NCBI GenBank assembly: GCA_030704615.1
Contig: CM060732.1
Location: 48,279,053-48,343,052 of the forward strand
Reading direction: 5' to 3'
DNA length: 64,000 nucleotides
Source: Takakia lepidozioides
Lineage: Eukaryota > Streptophyta > Takakiopsida > Takakiales > Takakiaceae
Made by a program: the position numbers and the translations under genes. Below are positions 30,190-41,610 of this stretch, one piece after another. The notes beneath the pieces were generated by a model. The model did no database searches and was not told the DNA's origin. It worked only from the letters and a program-made list of their open reading frames with translations. Numbering within the stretch: the first letter of the stretch is position 1; every line of letters begins with the position of its first letter.

Positions 30190-32300
30190 ATCGCAAGCAG
30201 GACCTGTTGCTTGCCCCATAGCAACTCCGCAGTTTGGAACGAACAAAGGTTCTGCAGCATCCACCATGTACTTAGGATCTCCTCTGAGATCGGTGTGCGA
30301 AACCCTTCCGCCCTCGGGGACATCATCATCCCCGCGCTCCAAGACATCTCTCCCGGTTAATTTCCGGCAGGTTCCAAGAAAATTGACGACGACGATGACG
30401 TGGCTACGATGACTTGGCGAGGCTGAGTGGCTACGAAACGTGGTGACAATGACGTGGCACTATGGAACTTATTCCTGCTCTACGATTAAACTAGACTCCG
30501 ACCTTTAGTCGTCGCTAGAACTATGGTACCCAACCCCTTTTATAGCTGTCATGATGGGTGACATCAAACATACACATGTAGTACAAGGGAGAGGCTCTTA
30601 TTTAAGTAGGCTAACTTCGGTCTGGATCATCTCTCCAGACATATTTGCTTTGCTGCTTGCTGGTCGCATTTTTTTGTGGATAGTTTTGAAAGGTTCTTCA
30701 ATTCAATGCAAGTTGATCTTGTAATAGCGAAGGTCTTGCAGAACACATGATTTGAGTTCCGCATGCTTAGAAATTCTCAGCTGAGATGGGATGTGAGAGC
30801 AATTGATGAGAAAAATCTCCACAAGTAATCACGCAACAATCTCTTACGTGCAGGTATCTCTGATGCATACCCTCCGTATGAAGTAGACACTGAAAAAAAG
30901 TTCTATGATTTCTTCCTCTTCGCTCTCTACGTTGTCTTCGACAACTTGGAAGATCTGCAAACTGTGGACATCACTCAAATCTGTCACTGACCAATCCACT
31001 CGATACGTTGTCTAGGTTCCTAAGTACAATTTTCCACAAGCCACTTTCACGAATTAAGTGAATGCATATACAGCACCTGCAAGTACTTCAAAATTTACAA
31101 TGCTCCAACTTACACGCTGTCCAGCTGCTGCCATAGAGGTTGAATTTTCTATCACGAAGATGAAATATTAAGCAGCATAGTTACCATTTTCTAAGATGGT
31201 CATGACCTCTACTTTTGTGTGACCATTCCACTGACAGCTTAATATCATTAATAGACTCTGGAAAAGGACTTCGTGACGAGAGTCCCACCTAGAGACAAAC
31301 ACTTATAAAAAGTATGCAATCCTTGACCTGTTTCTATTTCCCAAATTTGAAATTTGAAATTTGGGGTTGTTACCAGTACATAATGTATCAGCCGGAAGAG
31401 ACTTTGCAGATCAGGTGGCATGCAGCGAGATAAAGTAGGACCAAAATTCCGCGATCCCTCATCCTTCTTGCATGCTGAAGACGGCCAGACTTGTGGAGCA
31501 TACGGCAATTTCAGGCCCCTCACCGTAATTTGATACGTTCACCGGACAGTAGAGACCAATGGGTATGCTGCTTGCACACACCACAATGCCGCCTTAGTTT
31601 GGAATGTATTCATTTCGCTCGCCACAGACCGCTTGGGTATAATACGTACGTTGCACAGGACCCATGGATTCAAGACTCATGGTTCTTAGTATGTACGGAC
31701 TTTGGAAACCATATTGACTTCCAACTAGACGTTGTAAATTTTGCAGGGTTTTTCAGGGACATAGAAGATGGCCATCTTCTCAAAACTGCTGTCGGTGACT
31801 CCGTACCGAGCTACGTACACAGAACGGTTCCTATCGAGCGGAGAGATAGTACAACTGCGAACGATCAACCCTCGATCAACGGGTCAAGAGAAAACGCTCA
31901 TTCCTTTTGAGAGGATGTCCAGCTTCCACCAACAGAGCCCCCCGTCAGATCCATCCTATAGGTATATCAGGAGGAAGATAACAGGGCTATCTCACTGCTG
32001 CAATACTCCCGTTTGCCTTACTGACCTCGACCCAACCCTCTGTATTGCGCCTTTTATACTTGAACACATTGCAAAACTTTTGATATGCACTTTCTCAAGA
32101 GAAAAGCTATGGTAGGGACGTAGGGACTAGGGACCTCCCCCCCCATAATCTGTGGGATCCAGGAGATATTTCTGCAGTCTGGCAGAGAGAGAGAGAGAGA
32201 GTGTGCCACTATCGAGCCATGAGGAATCGTGCATCCAGGGCTCATCTCATCTACGAACGAACGCGTTCATTTGCATGACAGGGATGACGTCGAGATGATT
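30190..32300. other. Intergenic region
   Basis: No frame has recognisable domains. A GA microsatellite lies at 32182-32201. Purine-rich and direct short repeats around 30385-30455 (ACGATGACGTGGC type) are the only structure seen. Confidence 0.5.
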
Positions 32301-32325
32301 GTGAGTGTGTATCACTTCGGAATAG

Positions 32326-32690
32326 TTATATATTATTAATACTATATAATAATTGTCCACGTGTGATAGAGCGCCTCGGGGGGAGACACACGATTCTGTC
32401 TCTAGAAGCGTTCCGCCGCTCCTGCCTATCTGCTGCATGTCTCATCCCACACTCCACACAGGAAGATCGAGAGAGAGAGAGAAGAGATGGAGTGGGGGGT
32501 TGGGGAAGGGAGGAAGAGTGTGTGTGGAGGTTGAGGGTGTGTTAAAGATGAGAGATAATTTTGTAGAATCCGATGCGAACAGTACCCACCTGGCACCGCC
32601 GGGCCTCCTTGCTTGCTTCAACTCTTTTCTGTGTCTCTGAGGGATCTAGCTGGGAATTGATGAACTGGAAGGGATTGAAATCCGAGAGAA
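32326..32690 (+). promoter_or_regulatory. Likely promoter and leader of the PB1 gene
   Basis: A TATA-rich stretch (32327-32350) is followed by a G-box CACGTG at 32358-32363 and a GA-repeat leader (32469-32484), a pattern common in plant promoters and 5' UTRs. The order and distance to the ATG (about 330 bp) fit; no transcript evidence is available. Confidence 0.4.
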
Positions 32691-35237
32691 ATGAAAAGGG
32701 TTCAAGGAGAAGCGGATGGGTCGGTGGTGGATGCAGCCCGCCACTACTACTCTGACCTGGAGGGCATGATGGCAGCCCATCCACCTCCTCTTGCCATGGT
32801 GGGCATGGGAAGTTTGCAAGAGGATCAAGTTTCGATCAAGTCGGATGACTACTCGGTCCCGCGGGTCAAGTTTATGTGCAGCACAGGGGGCCGGATTTTA
32901 CCGAGGCCGTTGGATGGCCATCTGCGCTATGTAGGTGGGGAGACGCGCATTGTAGTGGTGAATCGGAACATCATGTTCGCAGATCTCATCGCAAAGCTTG
33001 GAAAGCTATTCGGGCGCAGCCTCTCTCTCAAATATCAGCTGCCCAATGAGGACTTGGACGCACTGGTATCGGTATTGTCTGACGAAGACTTAGAGAACAT
33101 GATGGAGGAGTATGACCGATTGGAGGCCCGTCCGGGGCCTGCAAGGCTGCGATTGTTTCTGTTTCCATCAAAGCAGGCGGCCAGTGCACCACCACTTGTT
33201 GATCATGTCATCGAGTCCAAGAATCAAGAGCAGCGCTATATGGATGCTGTAAATGGGGTGACCGCGGCCACGGTCCACCTTACGGCACCACAGCTGCCTG
33301 CCGCTGTGCCTGTAGCTGATTACTTATTTGGTCTGGACACCGTGGAACATTGGAACCACGAACGAATTCCGGTTGTGTCGCAGCCTGTGGTTGTGGCCAG
33401 CATTTCTTCCCAGGTTGTACATTGCACAGGTGAACTTATCAAGTCGGACGGTGTGGAGTTCACGTCTAATGCCCCACCTAGCCCTATGGGCTTTTCTCCG
33501 GTGGTGGATCAGCCAGAGTCAATTGAAAGAAACTATGGCTATGTGCATCTGACTGAGATGTTCCCTGGGAAGTTCAGTAACATGTCACGCCAATACTCAG
33601 AAATCCTATCAGATGCAGGTAGCCCACAGGAGTCGGGAGGCTCTGCAGCATCATCCATCACAACTCTGTCAGGTTCCGAAGGTGGAAAGGCATTGATTGA
33701 CTCTTCGCAGACAGGTGCTGCAGCTGAATCTGCGTCAATGGGACATGCGGCGGCCCACAGACAGCAGAGGATGCCAGGTGAAGATGATACTTTACAGACA
33801 GAGGCTGGTTCTAGTTCCAGCAACCCGGACCTGGCAGATCAGGAGCCCACTGCTCATGCAATTGCATCGACAGGCCTGGGCAGTGAATATTCTGAACCTA
33901 GGCATCTTTCAAACATTGCTCATGATGGTCCCACATGTCCAGACACGGAAAACTCCAATCTTGAAGGGCAACCTCAGCTACAGATCAAGCCCCATATGTT
34001 GACAGGGCCAGCACTCAAAGTGAAGCAGACCAATCCAGTGCAGGGTGGCGGGAGGCTAGTGGAAGACGAGTCTCGTACCGAAGTCCAACCTATTGGTGAT
34101 CGGTGCCCTGAAATAGTTGGAAGACACTCTGATTTAGCGCCGCTGCAGACAGCTGTAGATTCATCGGGAAAAGAGCAGGGATCTGGCCACTTCGGTTTTG
34201 ATGGACACCATCAGCCTGGGCTTGAAATGGACGGGGATGAGCTGCCTAGGAAGTACTGGAAAGCAGCTCCAGAACCTGTACAGCAGGACCATGTATTGAA
34301 GCAAGAGGCACAACACCCTGACAGTCCAACCCGTGTGGAGAAGAATTTTGATTATAATTACCTGACTGTTCAGCACATTAGCAGTGAGACTTCAGATGCC
34401 TTCTCGATAGACTCCCAAAATCAAAGAGAACTGGAGCCTTCGCAGGCTGAGTTCGGTGCGATGCCTTATGGAATCGATCAACCGGTTCTACAGCATCACG
34501 CAGAGGTATTCTCATCGCAAGAGCGACTAGCCTCACCATTCCAAACGCCCTACTTCCAAACTCAAAGTCCAATGAACCTCGACTCTCTGTCCTATTGGAC
34601 GCCTGAGCGAATTCCAGATCCTTCCTCCTCCACCAGCCATTTGTATCGTCCATCTCAGTTCCCAAACAGAAATATGCCGCAAACTGTACTTTTAGCACCC
34701 GGATCAAGCACTCAAACCTTCCAACGTGCAGCGACTGTGCCATCGAGAGGCACCACCCGCAATGAAATGCTACCCAGACATGCCATTCCGACGGGGGCAC
34801 ACTCAGGCACTGCCTACCATCGACAGTCCAGTTTCTCGAATTTTGGGGACCCCCGCACTCCGCTTCCCGCCACCCGCACGCTTCTGAGCTCTGCACCTGC
34901 CGTCCCAACCAGGTTTCGTGACAATCTCTGGACACAGTCCGAGGAGCGCATACTACGGGGCCCTCCCGTGCAGCAGCAGCCTGTGGTGGGTTCCAGACCA
35001 AATTTGCAGCACGATGCTGCCCAGGTGCCTTTCCATGTTGCTTTCGACCAAGGTTCTCCGCCGGACATGTCTTACAAGCTCAGTGCACCACTGTACAAGG
35101 GTGTCAATCCTTTTCAGGAGGCAGATTCTCCCTTTCCAGAAAGCTCAAGCCTGTTTCCAGTGCCTGACTCGCAAAGTATCATGGCTCTCGCTGAAGGCAG
35201 GCGACATGCTGTCGCCCACCCTGGCATGTGGAGTTAG
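32691..35237 (+). CDS. PB1-domain protein, kinase-less, 848 residues, intronless
   Basis: After an N-terminal tail comes a PB1 domain at about residues 57-160: VKFMCSTGGRILPRPLDGHL, RYVGGETRIVVV with the basic patch, then the acidic OPCA-type motif in LDALVSVLSDEDLENMMEEY, ending ARLRLFLFP. PB1 domains pair head to tail to build signalling complexes. In plants the same domain heads Raf-like kinases and shorter proteins without a kinase. Here the remaining 690 residues are low-complexity (Ser, Gln, Pro rich) with no kinase, ending at TAG. The frame is open throughout, and I see no frame damage. The start is the first ATG in frame after the leader. Confidence 0.85.
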   Translation: MKRVQGEADGSVVDAARHYYSDLEGMMAAHPPPLAMVGMGSLQEDQVSIKSDDYSVPRVKFMCSTGGRILPRPLDGHLRYVGGETRIVVVNRNIMFADLIAKLGKLFGRSLSLKYQLPNEDLDALVSVLSDEDLENMMEEYDRLEARPGPARLRLFLFPSKQAASAPPLVDHVIESKNQEQRYMDAVNGVTAATVHLTAPQLPAAVPVADYLFGLDTVEHWNHERIPVVSQPVVVASISSQVVHCTGELIKSDGVEFTSNAPPSPMGFSPVVDQPESIERNYGYVHLTEMFPGKFSNMSRQYSEILSDAGSPQESGGSAASSITTLSGSEGGKALIDSSQTGAAAESASMGHAAAHRQQRMPGEDDTLQTEAGSSSSNPDLADQEPTAHAIASTGLGSEYSEPRHLSNIAHDGPTCPDTENSNLEGQPQLQIKPHMLTGPALKVKQTNPVQGGGRLVEDESRTEVQPIGDRCPEIVGRHSDLAPLQTAVDSSGKEQGSGHFGFDGHHQPGLEMDGDELPRKYWKAAPEPVQQDHVLKQEAQHPDSPTRVEKNFDYNYLTVQHISSETSDAFSIDSQNQRELEPSQAEFGAMPYGIDQPVLQHHAEVFSSQERLASPFQTPYFQTQSPMNLDSLSYWTPERIPDPSSSTSHLYRPSQFPNRNMPQTVLLAPGSSTQTFQRAATVPSRGTTRNEMLPRHAIPTGAHSGTAYHRQSSFSNFGDPRTPLPATRTLLSSAPAVPTRFRDNLWTQSEERILRGPPVQQQPVVGSRPNLQHDAAQVPFHVAFDQGSPPDMSYKLSAPLYKGVNPFQEADSPFPESSSLFPVPDSQSIMALAEGRRHAVAHPGMWS

Positions 35238-38045
35238 CTGGCCACACCCACGCCAACCCAGCAGCATGCCATTCTTGTACAGTGAATTCCTCAAACCCCA
35301 TGTTTGGATGTTTGCATGTGACAGTTAGACAGCTTGCTTTCAGCTGTTTGGAAGTCTTGCAATTCTAATCCATCTTAGGAAGATCAGAGTTGCCCGCGAA
35401 TACGATTTGGATTGAACCCCCACTCCCTGATATAAGCTAAGGTAAATGTAGTGAACGGTTGTTTAGGATTAGGAAAGGTTTTGTAAACATACCTGTATAT
35501 GTTATTCTGCAAGCTTTAAGTACTAATGGTGGATGATTTCAGTCATGAGACACAGGTACCTGAGCTCAAGAATGCCTTTTTCTGCACACCTGTATACTTG
35601 TTCCAACTCAGTATAGGGACTGCCATCATCCCCGCCCTTCTCTCTCTCTGGTCTGCGACCCTCACAAGACAAACTGCAATTTGCAGTTTCTTATATGATC
35701 CATTAAGGATAAGCTCAACTCAATATAAGACACTACCATCTTCAGAAGATAACATATCTCAGTATACAAATTGCAATGAACTTTCTTATATGCATCTCAG
35801 GATAGGCTCCGGAATTCTGAAGCTGAGCAATGAGAGTCTGGATCCGTCATAGGCAGTACGCCACTCAATTGGTGCACCGCACACTCATCCCAAAGTTCGT
35901 TCTTCACGGATGCTGGAGTAGACTCTATTTCAAGGGTCAGTTTGAATTGCCTAACCAATGTACTGGGTTCATGAATATGCCCTTAAAGAGGAACAACACA
36001 CCATTGGAAGATCATTCTTCCGGGCTTCAATCCAGTTGCAAGTTCGCAAGGTCTTGGTAGATCCCGTATGTGCCGGATCGAGTAGCCATTTGAGTTGACT
36101 GACTAGGTCCTCTTGCAAACTCCCTACACTTGCATTTTCCCAGAAATTTTTTTCTTCGAGAGAAATTTCTGCAATAGATTACCATCGGTCATGGTCCGCC
36201 AATCCAGGCGGGAATCTAACCCCCCTCATTTTCTCCTTACACTCCAAATGACACTTGTTCAGTAGCGCCTTGTAAGTTAATCATCACAAGCTGCTTGGTG
36301 GCAACGCATCTTCTCAGCTTCGATCTTTTCCCAGTCCAGATGACTAGATCATAAGCAAGGATGTTTCAGCCCTATCACGTAACAAAAGCTATTAATAACC
36401 CGTACTTGAGATTATTTTTACATCAATCACACGCTTTCAGCTGGGATCTTCTGCACAAGTCTTTGTTCCATGGGTCCCAGCAGGCCTTGCACAAACGAGC
36501 AGAGTCGGTGGTGGAATGATACACAGCCCACTCACTATACCCCAACCCTAAAGCTTTCTGTCTGTAAAGAGATTATGACTGGCGCACTAATTTACAAACC
36601 ATTTGCACCCCATCCAATGGCCCGCACACGGCATCTACGTCTTCTAGAGTACAAATTGCAGCTCCTTCCCTAGATATCTTCCACTGACTTTCCTTCTATC
36701 AGCACACACCTTATCCCAATCCTCCTGCGGACAGTTTATTCCCAATCCTCGTGTGAGTCCCACAGGATCTGCAACAGGTCTCTGCAACAGAAAAGGCGTG
36801 CATTAAATGAGCATCCTGAATTAGCTCCAGTAACGTCACAACAGTCCTAGTCTAACAGATTCTTCAATGCAAGGATGAGGGTGGCGGCCATGTGGCTTCG
36901 ATCCAACCAGCCGCCATCGCCGTCGTCCCGGCAGCAGCGAATCCTGCTTGCAATCAACACTTGCCGCATAAGCTTACACCCGAGCCCTTATGTGGCAGGC
37001 ACAACCCACACAAGTGTATCACAACAGAAGCCGGCATTGTTATGTGTGCCATCGGAGAACCCACAGCTACTGTCCACGTCTCGGATCAGGGCAACCACCT
37101 CTCAACGGTAGTGGGTCCCCTGAACAGGCAACTACCTGTCTCGCCTGGTTCAATCTTTCTGCATCACCATAAGCCTAGCGGACAGCAAGTCCCATCTAAA
37201 CACCCTCCAACCTTGGCGAACGCGCTGTAGGTATCCCGCTTCAGTTTGAGATGGAAGTCAGGACCAACAACTGAGTCTCACTCTATCGACATTTGCAGAA
37301 AACGCATGCTTACTGTACACTCTTTCTTAGCTGCCATCATGATACCCAGTTGCTAAGATCGATAACAAACTTCTCGTCTTGGCAGTCTGACTAACAGGAG
37401 GGTGGTGGCGTTGTTATTCAAATACGTTTCAAGCTTTGGTGGTGCAGCCTGGTTCGTGCAAGGTTATTGTCATAGCTGCTCATATGGTTTTCCCAGACAA
37501 TCCAGAGATCACAAAACCGCAGTAACAGCACAGAGGATATGTCATATCCAACATGCAAATCTGGTAGCATCGAGAATGCACTAAGAGTCGTCAACAACTT
37601 CGTGCACCGAAAGGGTTGCATGAGAAATGTAAGGATATGGTCAGCTTGGGTGTTGAGGTGTTCGGGGCCGCTCATCCTAAGATGAAGAACTGTCTTCACC
37701 TAATCAAATCTTATCTGCAATTCCATGGCCAACTACGCTGAGTACAAGGCTTTGCGGAGAGGGAGAGAGCTAACTCTCTAAGCATTTTATTGTTTTGGTA
37801 GACATTTCCATAACCACATGAACATACATCTAATCAGCATTGATGGCACCTGTCAATTGTGCCCTAGAACGCAACCACTTGACCACAAAAGATTCTGAAG
37901 CCGACTCCCAAAATTGAAAAAGCAACAGGCCTCACACTCAGGATGATGCAGGCCATCTGATGAATAATGTGTTCCTCTACCAAGACTTGAAATCACACCT
38001 TCTGGGGAATGTCAAACTCAGCCCAGCCCCCCCAGCTTCACCCTG
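35238..38045. other. Intergenic region with possible eroded OSB traces
   Basis: No intact gene is seen. On the minus strand at 37190-37271, VVGPDFHLKLKRDTYSAFAK resembles the GPDF half of the OSB motif. At about 37430-37490, LWIVWENHMSSYDNN loosely resembles the LW...WWDNR half. Frames are short and broken, so this could be an old relative of the 28.4-30 kb locus. Confidence 0.3.
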
Positions 38046-39925
38046 TCAATTACCACAGATGAAGCTGCTTTCAGGGTCCTCCAAATGATCAGCATGCCGA
38101 ATGAAACCAGGTCGGTTGCATAGTGAGCACTTGGGTAGCCGCTGCCAGCAGGCAGAGCACAAGTCTAGACAAAAGTCCCCTCAGACTCCTCAGATCATTG
38201 ATACAGGCACATTCCTCACATCTAGCAAAGCACAGGAAACACCCACGGCACATGTGAATTGCCACACTTAGGTGCTTCAATGTTAATAGCCCATCTCATC
38301 ACAAGAAACTGAGTGATGCCCATTGCGGTAGAACTGTGGTTTCCTTGAATCCTTCTGTTGAGGTTGTCTGAGACCTCCAGATTGCAGCATTAACTGCAGA
38401 GTGTCCAGACTCTCCCTTGTGACCCCATAGAGCCCCCAGAATCAGCTGTAGGCCAGGCATGGCGGCCACCCGATCACCAGTGTGGGCCTTCACATTCCCT
38501 CCGCACTTATCCTGGTACACCCAGGAAGACGAAGTTGCATCCACAATTGCAAACACTAAACCTGTCAATTCAAACAATGGAAAACAGCTAGCTGGCTGTT
38601 TTGATACCTTTTTAAGGTGCATTTTGAGTGAAGAGCATTGACAAGGGATGAGGCCACCAAAATTTCAGTCAAAAGTCAGCCTCAAAATTAGTAGTGGCTG
38701 GCACATCAATCAAATTTGAAGGAAAAACATAGTGTTAGAATTCATTCGGAGCCCAAAGCACATGGGCTGCTGGTGCTACATAAGTGGCAGTCCATCACAT
38801 CCATTACCGGCAAGGCTTCTCACACCTACTCTTCTTTACCCCAAATTAGACCTACACAATCTGCATTAACCACTCAGTAAGCCTTGCCACTAGGTGTAGA
38901 TTACTGTCTCTCAAACGAGCACCACAGTAAAGTGTCTCGAGCAGGCAAACGCTGGCCTCCACAGACCTACCTTTGAATGATGGCATAAACCCTGTAGCAG
39001 CCACATCATTTGATTTCTATGGACATTTTCCCACAGCCACACAGCTTGTCTGGTTTTGGGTGCTACCCCTAATTGAACGTTGACATATTACATGCGATTA
39101 GGGCATAAATTCATAGCAGCTATGTGCTGCTATCGAGAGACTAGTGGTCCCTAGTATGACTGGGCTTAATTTCTACATTAGGTCAGATTTTCAGCAACCC
39201 AAAGTCAACAGCTGTGGAAAAGAATGTTTCAGACATAGTAAGGTAGTCGGTAGTCATAGGAGTAAATTCACATACCTTCCAAAGCATAGGTTTGGTCACA
39301 AGAACTCTCTCGAGGCCCTCATCAGTTATCTTTGCACACTTCACCAGACGGAGACACAGGAGTTGACCCTGGGCTCGGCCGACAAGCTTTATGAGAGCTT
39401 CATTAGTAAGCCTTTTGTTTAGGGGAGCATCCACACGCAACCGCTGCCACAATAACGATTTGCTAACCCTCTCCACAGCTAGCAGATCTTGCAGGCCTAG
39501 ATATGGAAATGTGTAAAAAAGTCATTCAGGAGAGCCTTCCGGTCCTCCACTTGCATGTCACGCCCACATGTAGGGCAGTCTCCCTTTCCCCAGTTCCTCC
39601 GGATTGCTGACACTTTGATGCTGAATGTCTCTCTCACTCTCCTCTTTTTAATGCCCTTTACTTTTTCCTCCCTTGACCTCGTCATTGCCTCCTTGCAATA
39701 CTTGTGCCCCTCCATAGTCTCTCCATCCTCCCATGGGAACACTTTCGTGCGCAACTGATCTCCACAGACCTGCCATTGCTTGTCCCCCTCTGTGGCCGAC
39801 CACCAACATAGACAAGCTTCTAAGGATCGCAGCACTAGAGGTGAGTTAGGGCAGAATATGAACCAAAAGATGCTCAAAGGTGAAAAACATAAGTAAGATT
39901 CAGAAGATTCCACTCCAACAGCCAA
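38046..39925 (-). pseudogene. F-box/LRR (RNI-like) gene, decaying
   Basis: The first visible exon carries an F-box-like helix pair (LGLQDLLAVERVSKSLLW). One LRR-type repeat follows: LNKRLTNEALIKLVGRAQGQ, LCLRLVKCAKITDEGLERVL, then a strong donor (TGGAAG followed by GTATGTG) at 39276. The 3' end has a Cys-rich zinc-like tail: MCRGCFLCFARCEECACIND, and in another frame CSACWQRLPKCSLCNRPGF, with a stop at 38046. Proteins of this type select substrates for SCF ubiquitin ligases. Frame changes occur at T6 (minus strand, 39515-39520) and twice near 38190. Some zinc Cys are lost (APKC where CPKC is expected). Confidence 0.55.
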
Positions 39926-41280
39926 AAGTGGGTTTCTAATGCATCATAACGTCCAATAAAAATGAGTCCTGCAGCAATAAGCTGCCAAGCTTTGGACAGG
40001 ATAAGAAAAAGAGCAAATTGAGTGGGAGAAGAGGGAAGAGGGAGAAGAGGAGAGGGAGAAGGTTTCAAAAAAGGGTCTGCTGTTCAAAGAAACGAAGAAC
40101 GGTTCTATTGATACATTGAAAGTAGGTTGAACCGAGAGTCTGTAGAGATGCTTCAGGAGATTCCACCGCATGATATAAACTTTGGAAGAAATATACCTGC
40201 CAAATGAAGCTGAAGTTGGAATAGAATTAAACAGATGACTGAGAGGAGAGAAAACACATGGTTTCAGGCTACTTGGAGCTGTGAAAAAACGAATCCAAGG
40301 ATTTTTCAGTTGGGGAGCACCAAGAGCCCCAACAATTGGGTCACAAATAAATGGTGATTTATTTTCTAAGGAGGGCACTCAAGACTTTCAGCCGCGGCCC
40401 ATGAAATTGTGGCGAGAAACCCACTGCAGATCCTAAACTCTTGCTTTACACCCCCAATGCTTGAAAAACAGAGAAAGGAAAGGTTGGGAGTGTAGAGCAG
40501 GTCTAAAGCCTCGATATCCACCATGCCACCCACCACAGATTTATTACGGCAGCAACTAACTCACAGAATTTGTTCAGTTTCTACTACTTGGGTGTTCTAT
40601 CTTTTAAAACAAAAAAAGCCGACTGATCAGCACTGCTGTCGACTTACCTATATACACACACACAAACCTCAATGGAAGACTGCCAGCCCAGATGAGTGCA
40701 CAGCTGTGGTGGTGTAGGCAAGCTAGGCTTGCAATACGACCAGTGCTGTACCGTACCCACAACGTCGCAAGATGAACAAACAAAACTGTAACCATCTCAC
40801 ACACAACATCCCTAGACAAATGAACGAAACGTACACGATTACAAACTATCGTCCGTCTCACGCACCTACTCACCACTCTCCTCAGGCTATACATTACACG
40901 TCACATCATGCTACAACTGTCTGTCGAGTTCTCGTTAGCTCTCATGTTACGTCTTCAAAACAAAATGAAACATGATCTTGGGAGAATCTGTCCTCCACAC
41001 ACTTGAGAAACTTACACAAGATCTGAGTTGCAACACGCACAGACAGGCAGAGTAGAGAAGAGCTGCCTGTTTACATCACTCATCCCGGGAGTTCAGATGC
41101 AATACAAAATTGGATAGCATGAAAAACATCTGGGAGTTTGACAACCATAACCCAGGGCTATTCTCTGAACCAATGAAAGGTTCTGCTCATGGTAACTATC
41201 TACAAGGCACTGATAGCCTCCCATAGACTCTTGCAGCTCCACCACCTCAATTTGAGCAGTCAAAAGATGATGGAGAAGGC
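39926..41280. other. Intergenic region and VPS13 3' UTR
   Basis: It contains long open frames without domains or coding character. The portion nearest 41281 is expected to be the 3' UTR of the VPS13 gene on the minus strand. Confidence 0.45.
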
Positions 41281-41610
41281 CTACTCAACAAAGCTCAGTA
41301 AAAAGCCACTGACAATCCTGCGGATCAGCGTATTGGGGATGTGGCGACACAAGCGACCATCCAGATATGCTACCCCACTTGAGATTAAAAAATTGATAAC
41401 TGCCCGCCTCACACGAGGTTTTGCCCCTTCTTGCTGCTTTTCAGGGGTAGGCTCAGTTTCTTTGTTAGCCTCACTTTCCTCCAGGGACTTCCCACTGTCA
41501 CTGCGCGGCAAGTGCAACACCCTGATGGCCTGCTTGCGCAAGCCTCGCACCACTATCACCACCAGCAGCTGCTCACATAGGGCCACAAAAGCTGGACCCA
41601 ATCGTCTTTC
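41281..41610 (-). CDS. VPS13: VPS13 last exon
   Basis: It begins ERRLGPAFVALCEQLLVVIV and contains a charged insert. It ends with SGVAYLDGRLCRHIPNTLIR then RIVSGFLLSFVE and TAG. The family's almost invariant C-terminus is intact. Confidence 0.9.
   Translation of the reverse strand, partial: ERRLGPAFVALCEQLLVVIVVRGLRKQAIRVLHLPRSDSGKSLEESEANKETEPTPEKQQEGAKPRVRRAVINFLISSGVAYLDGRLCRHIPNTLIRRIVSGFLLSFVE

Noticed and set aside
39944-40378. 144-residue minus-strand ORF upstream of the F-box exon
   Set aside because: Low-complexity Ser/Phe-rich translation of a purine-rich tract, with no domain and no splice support. Probably leader or intergenic DNA.
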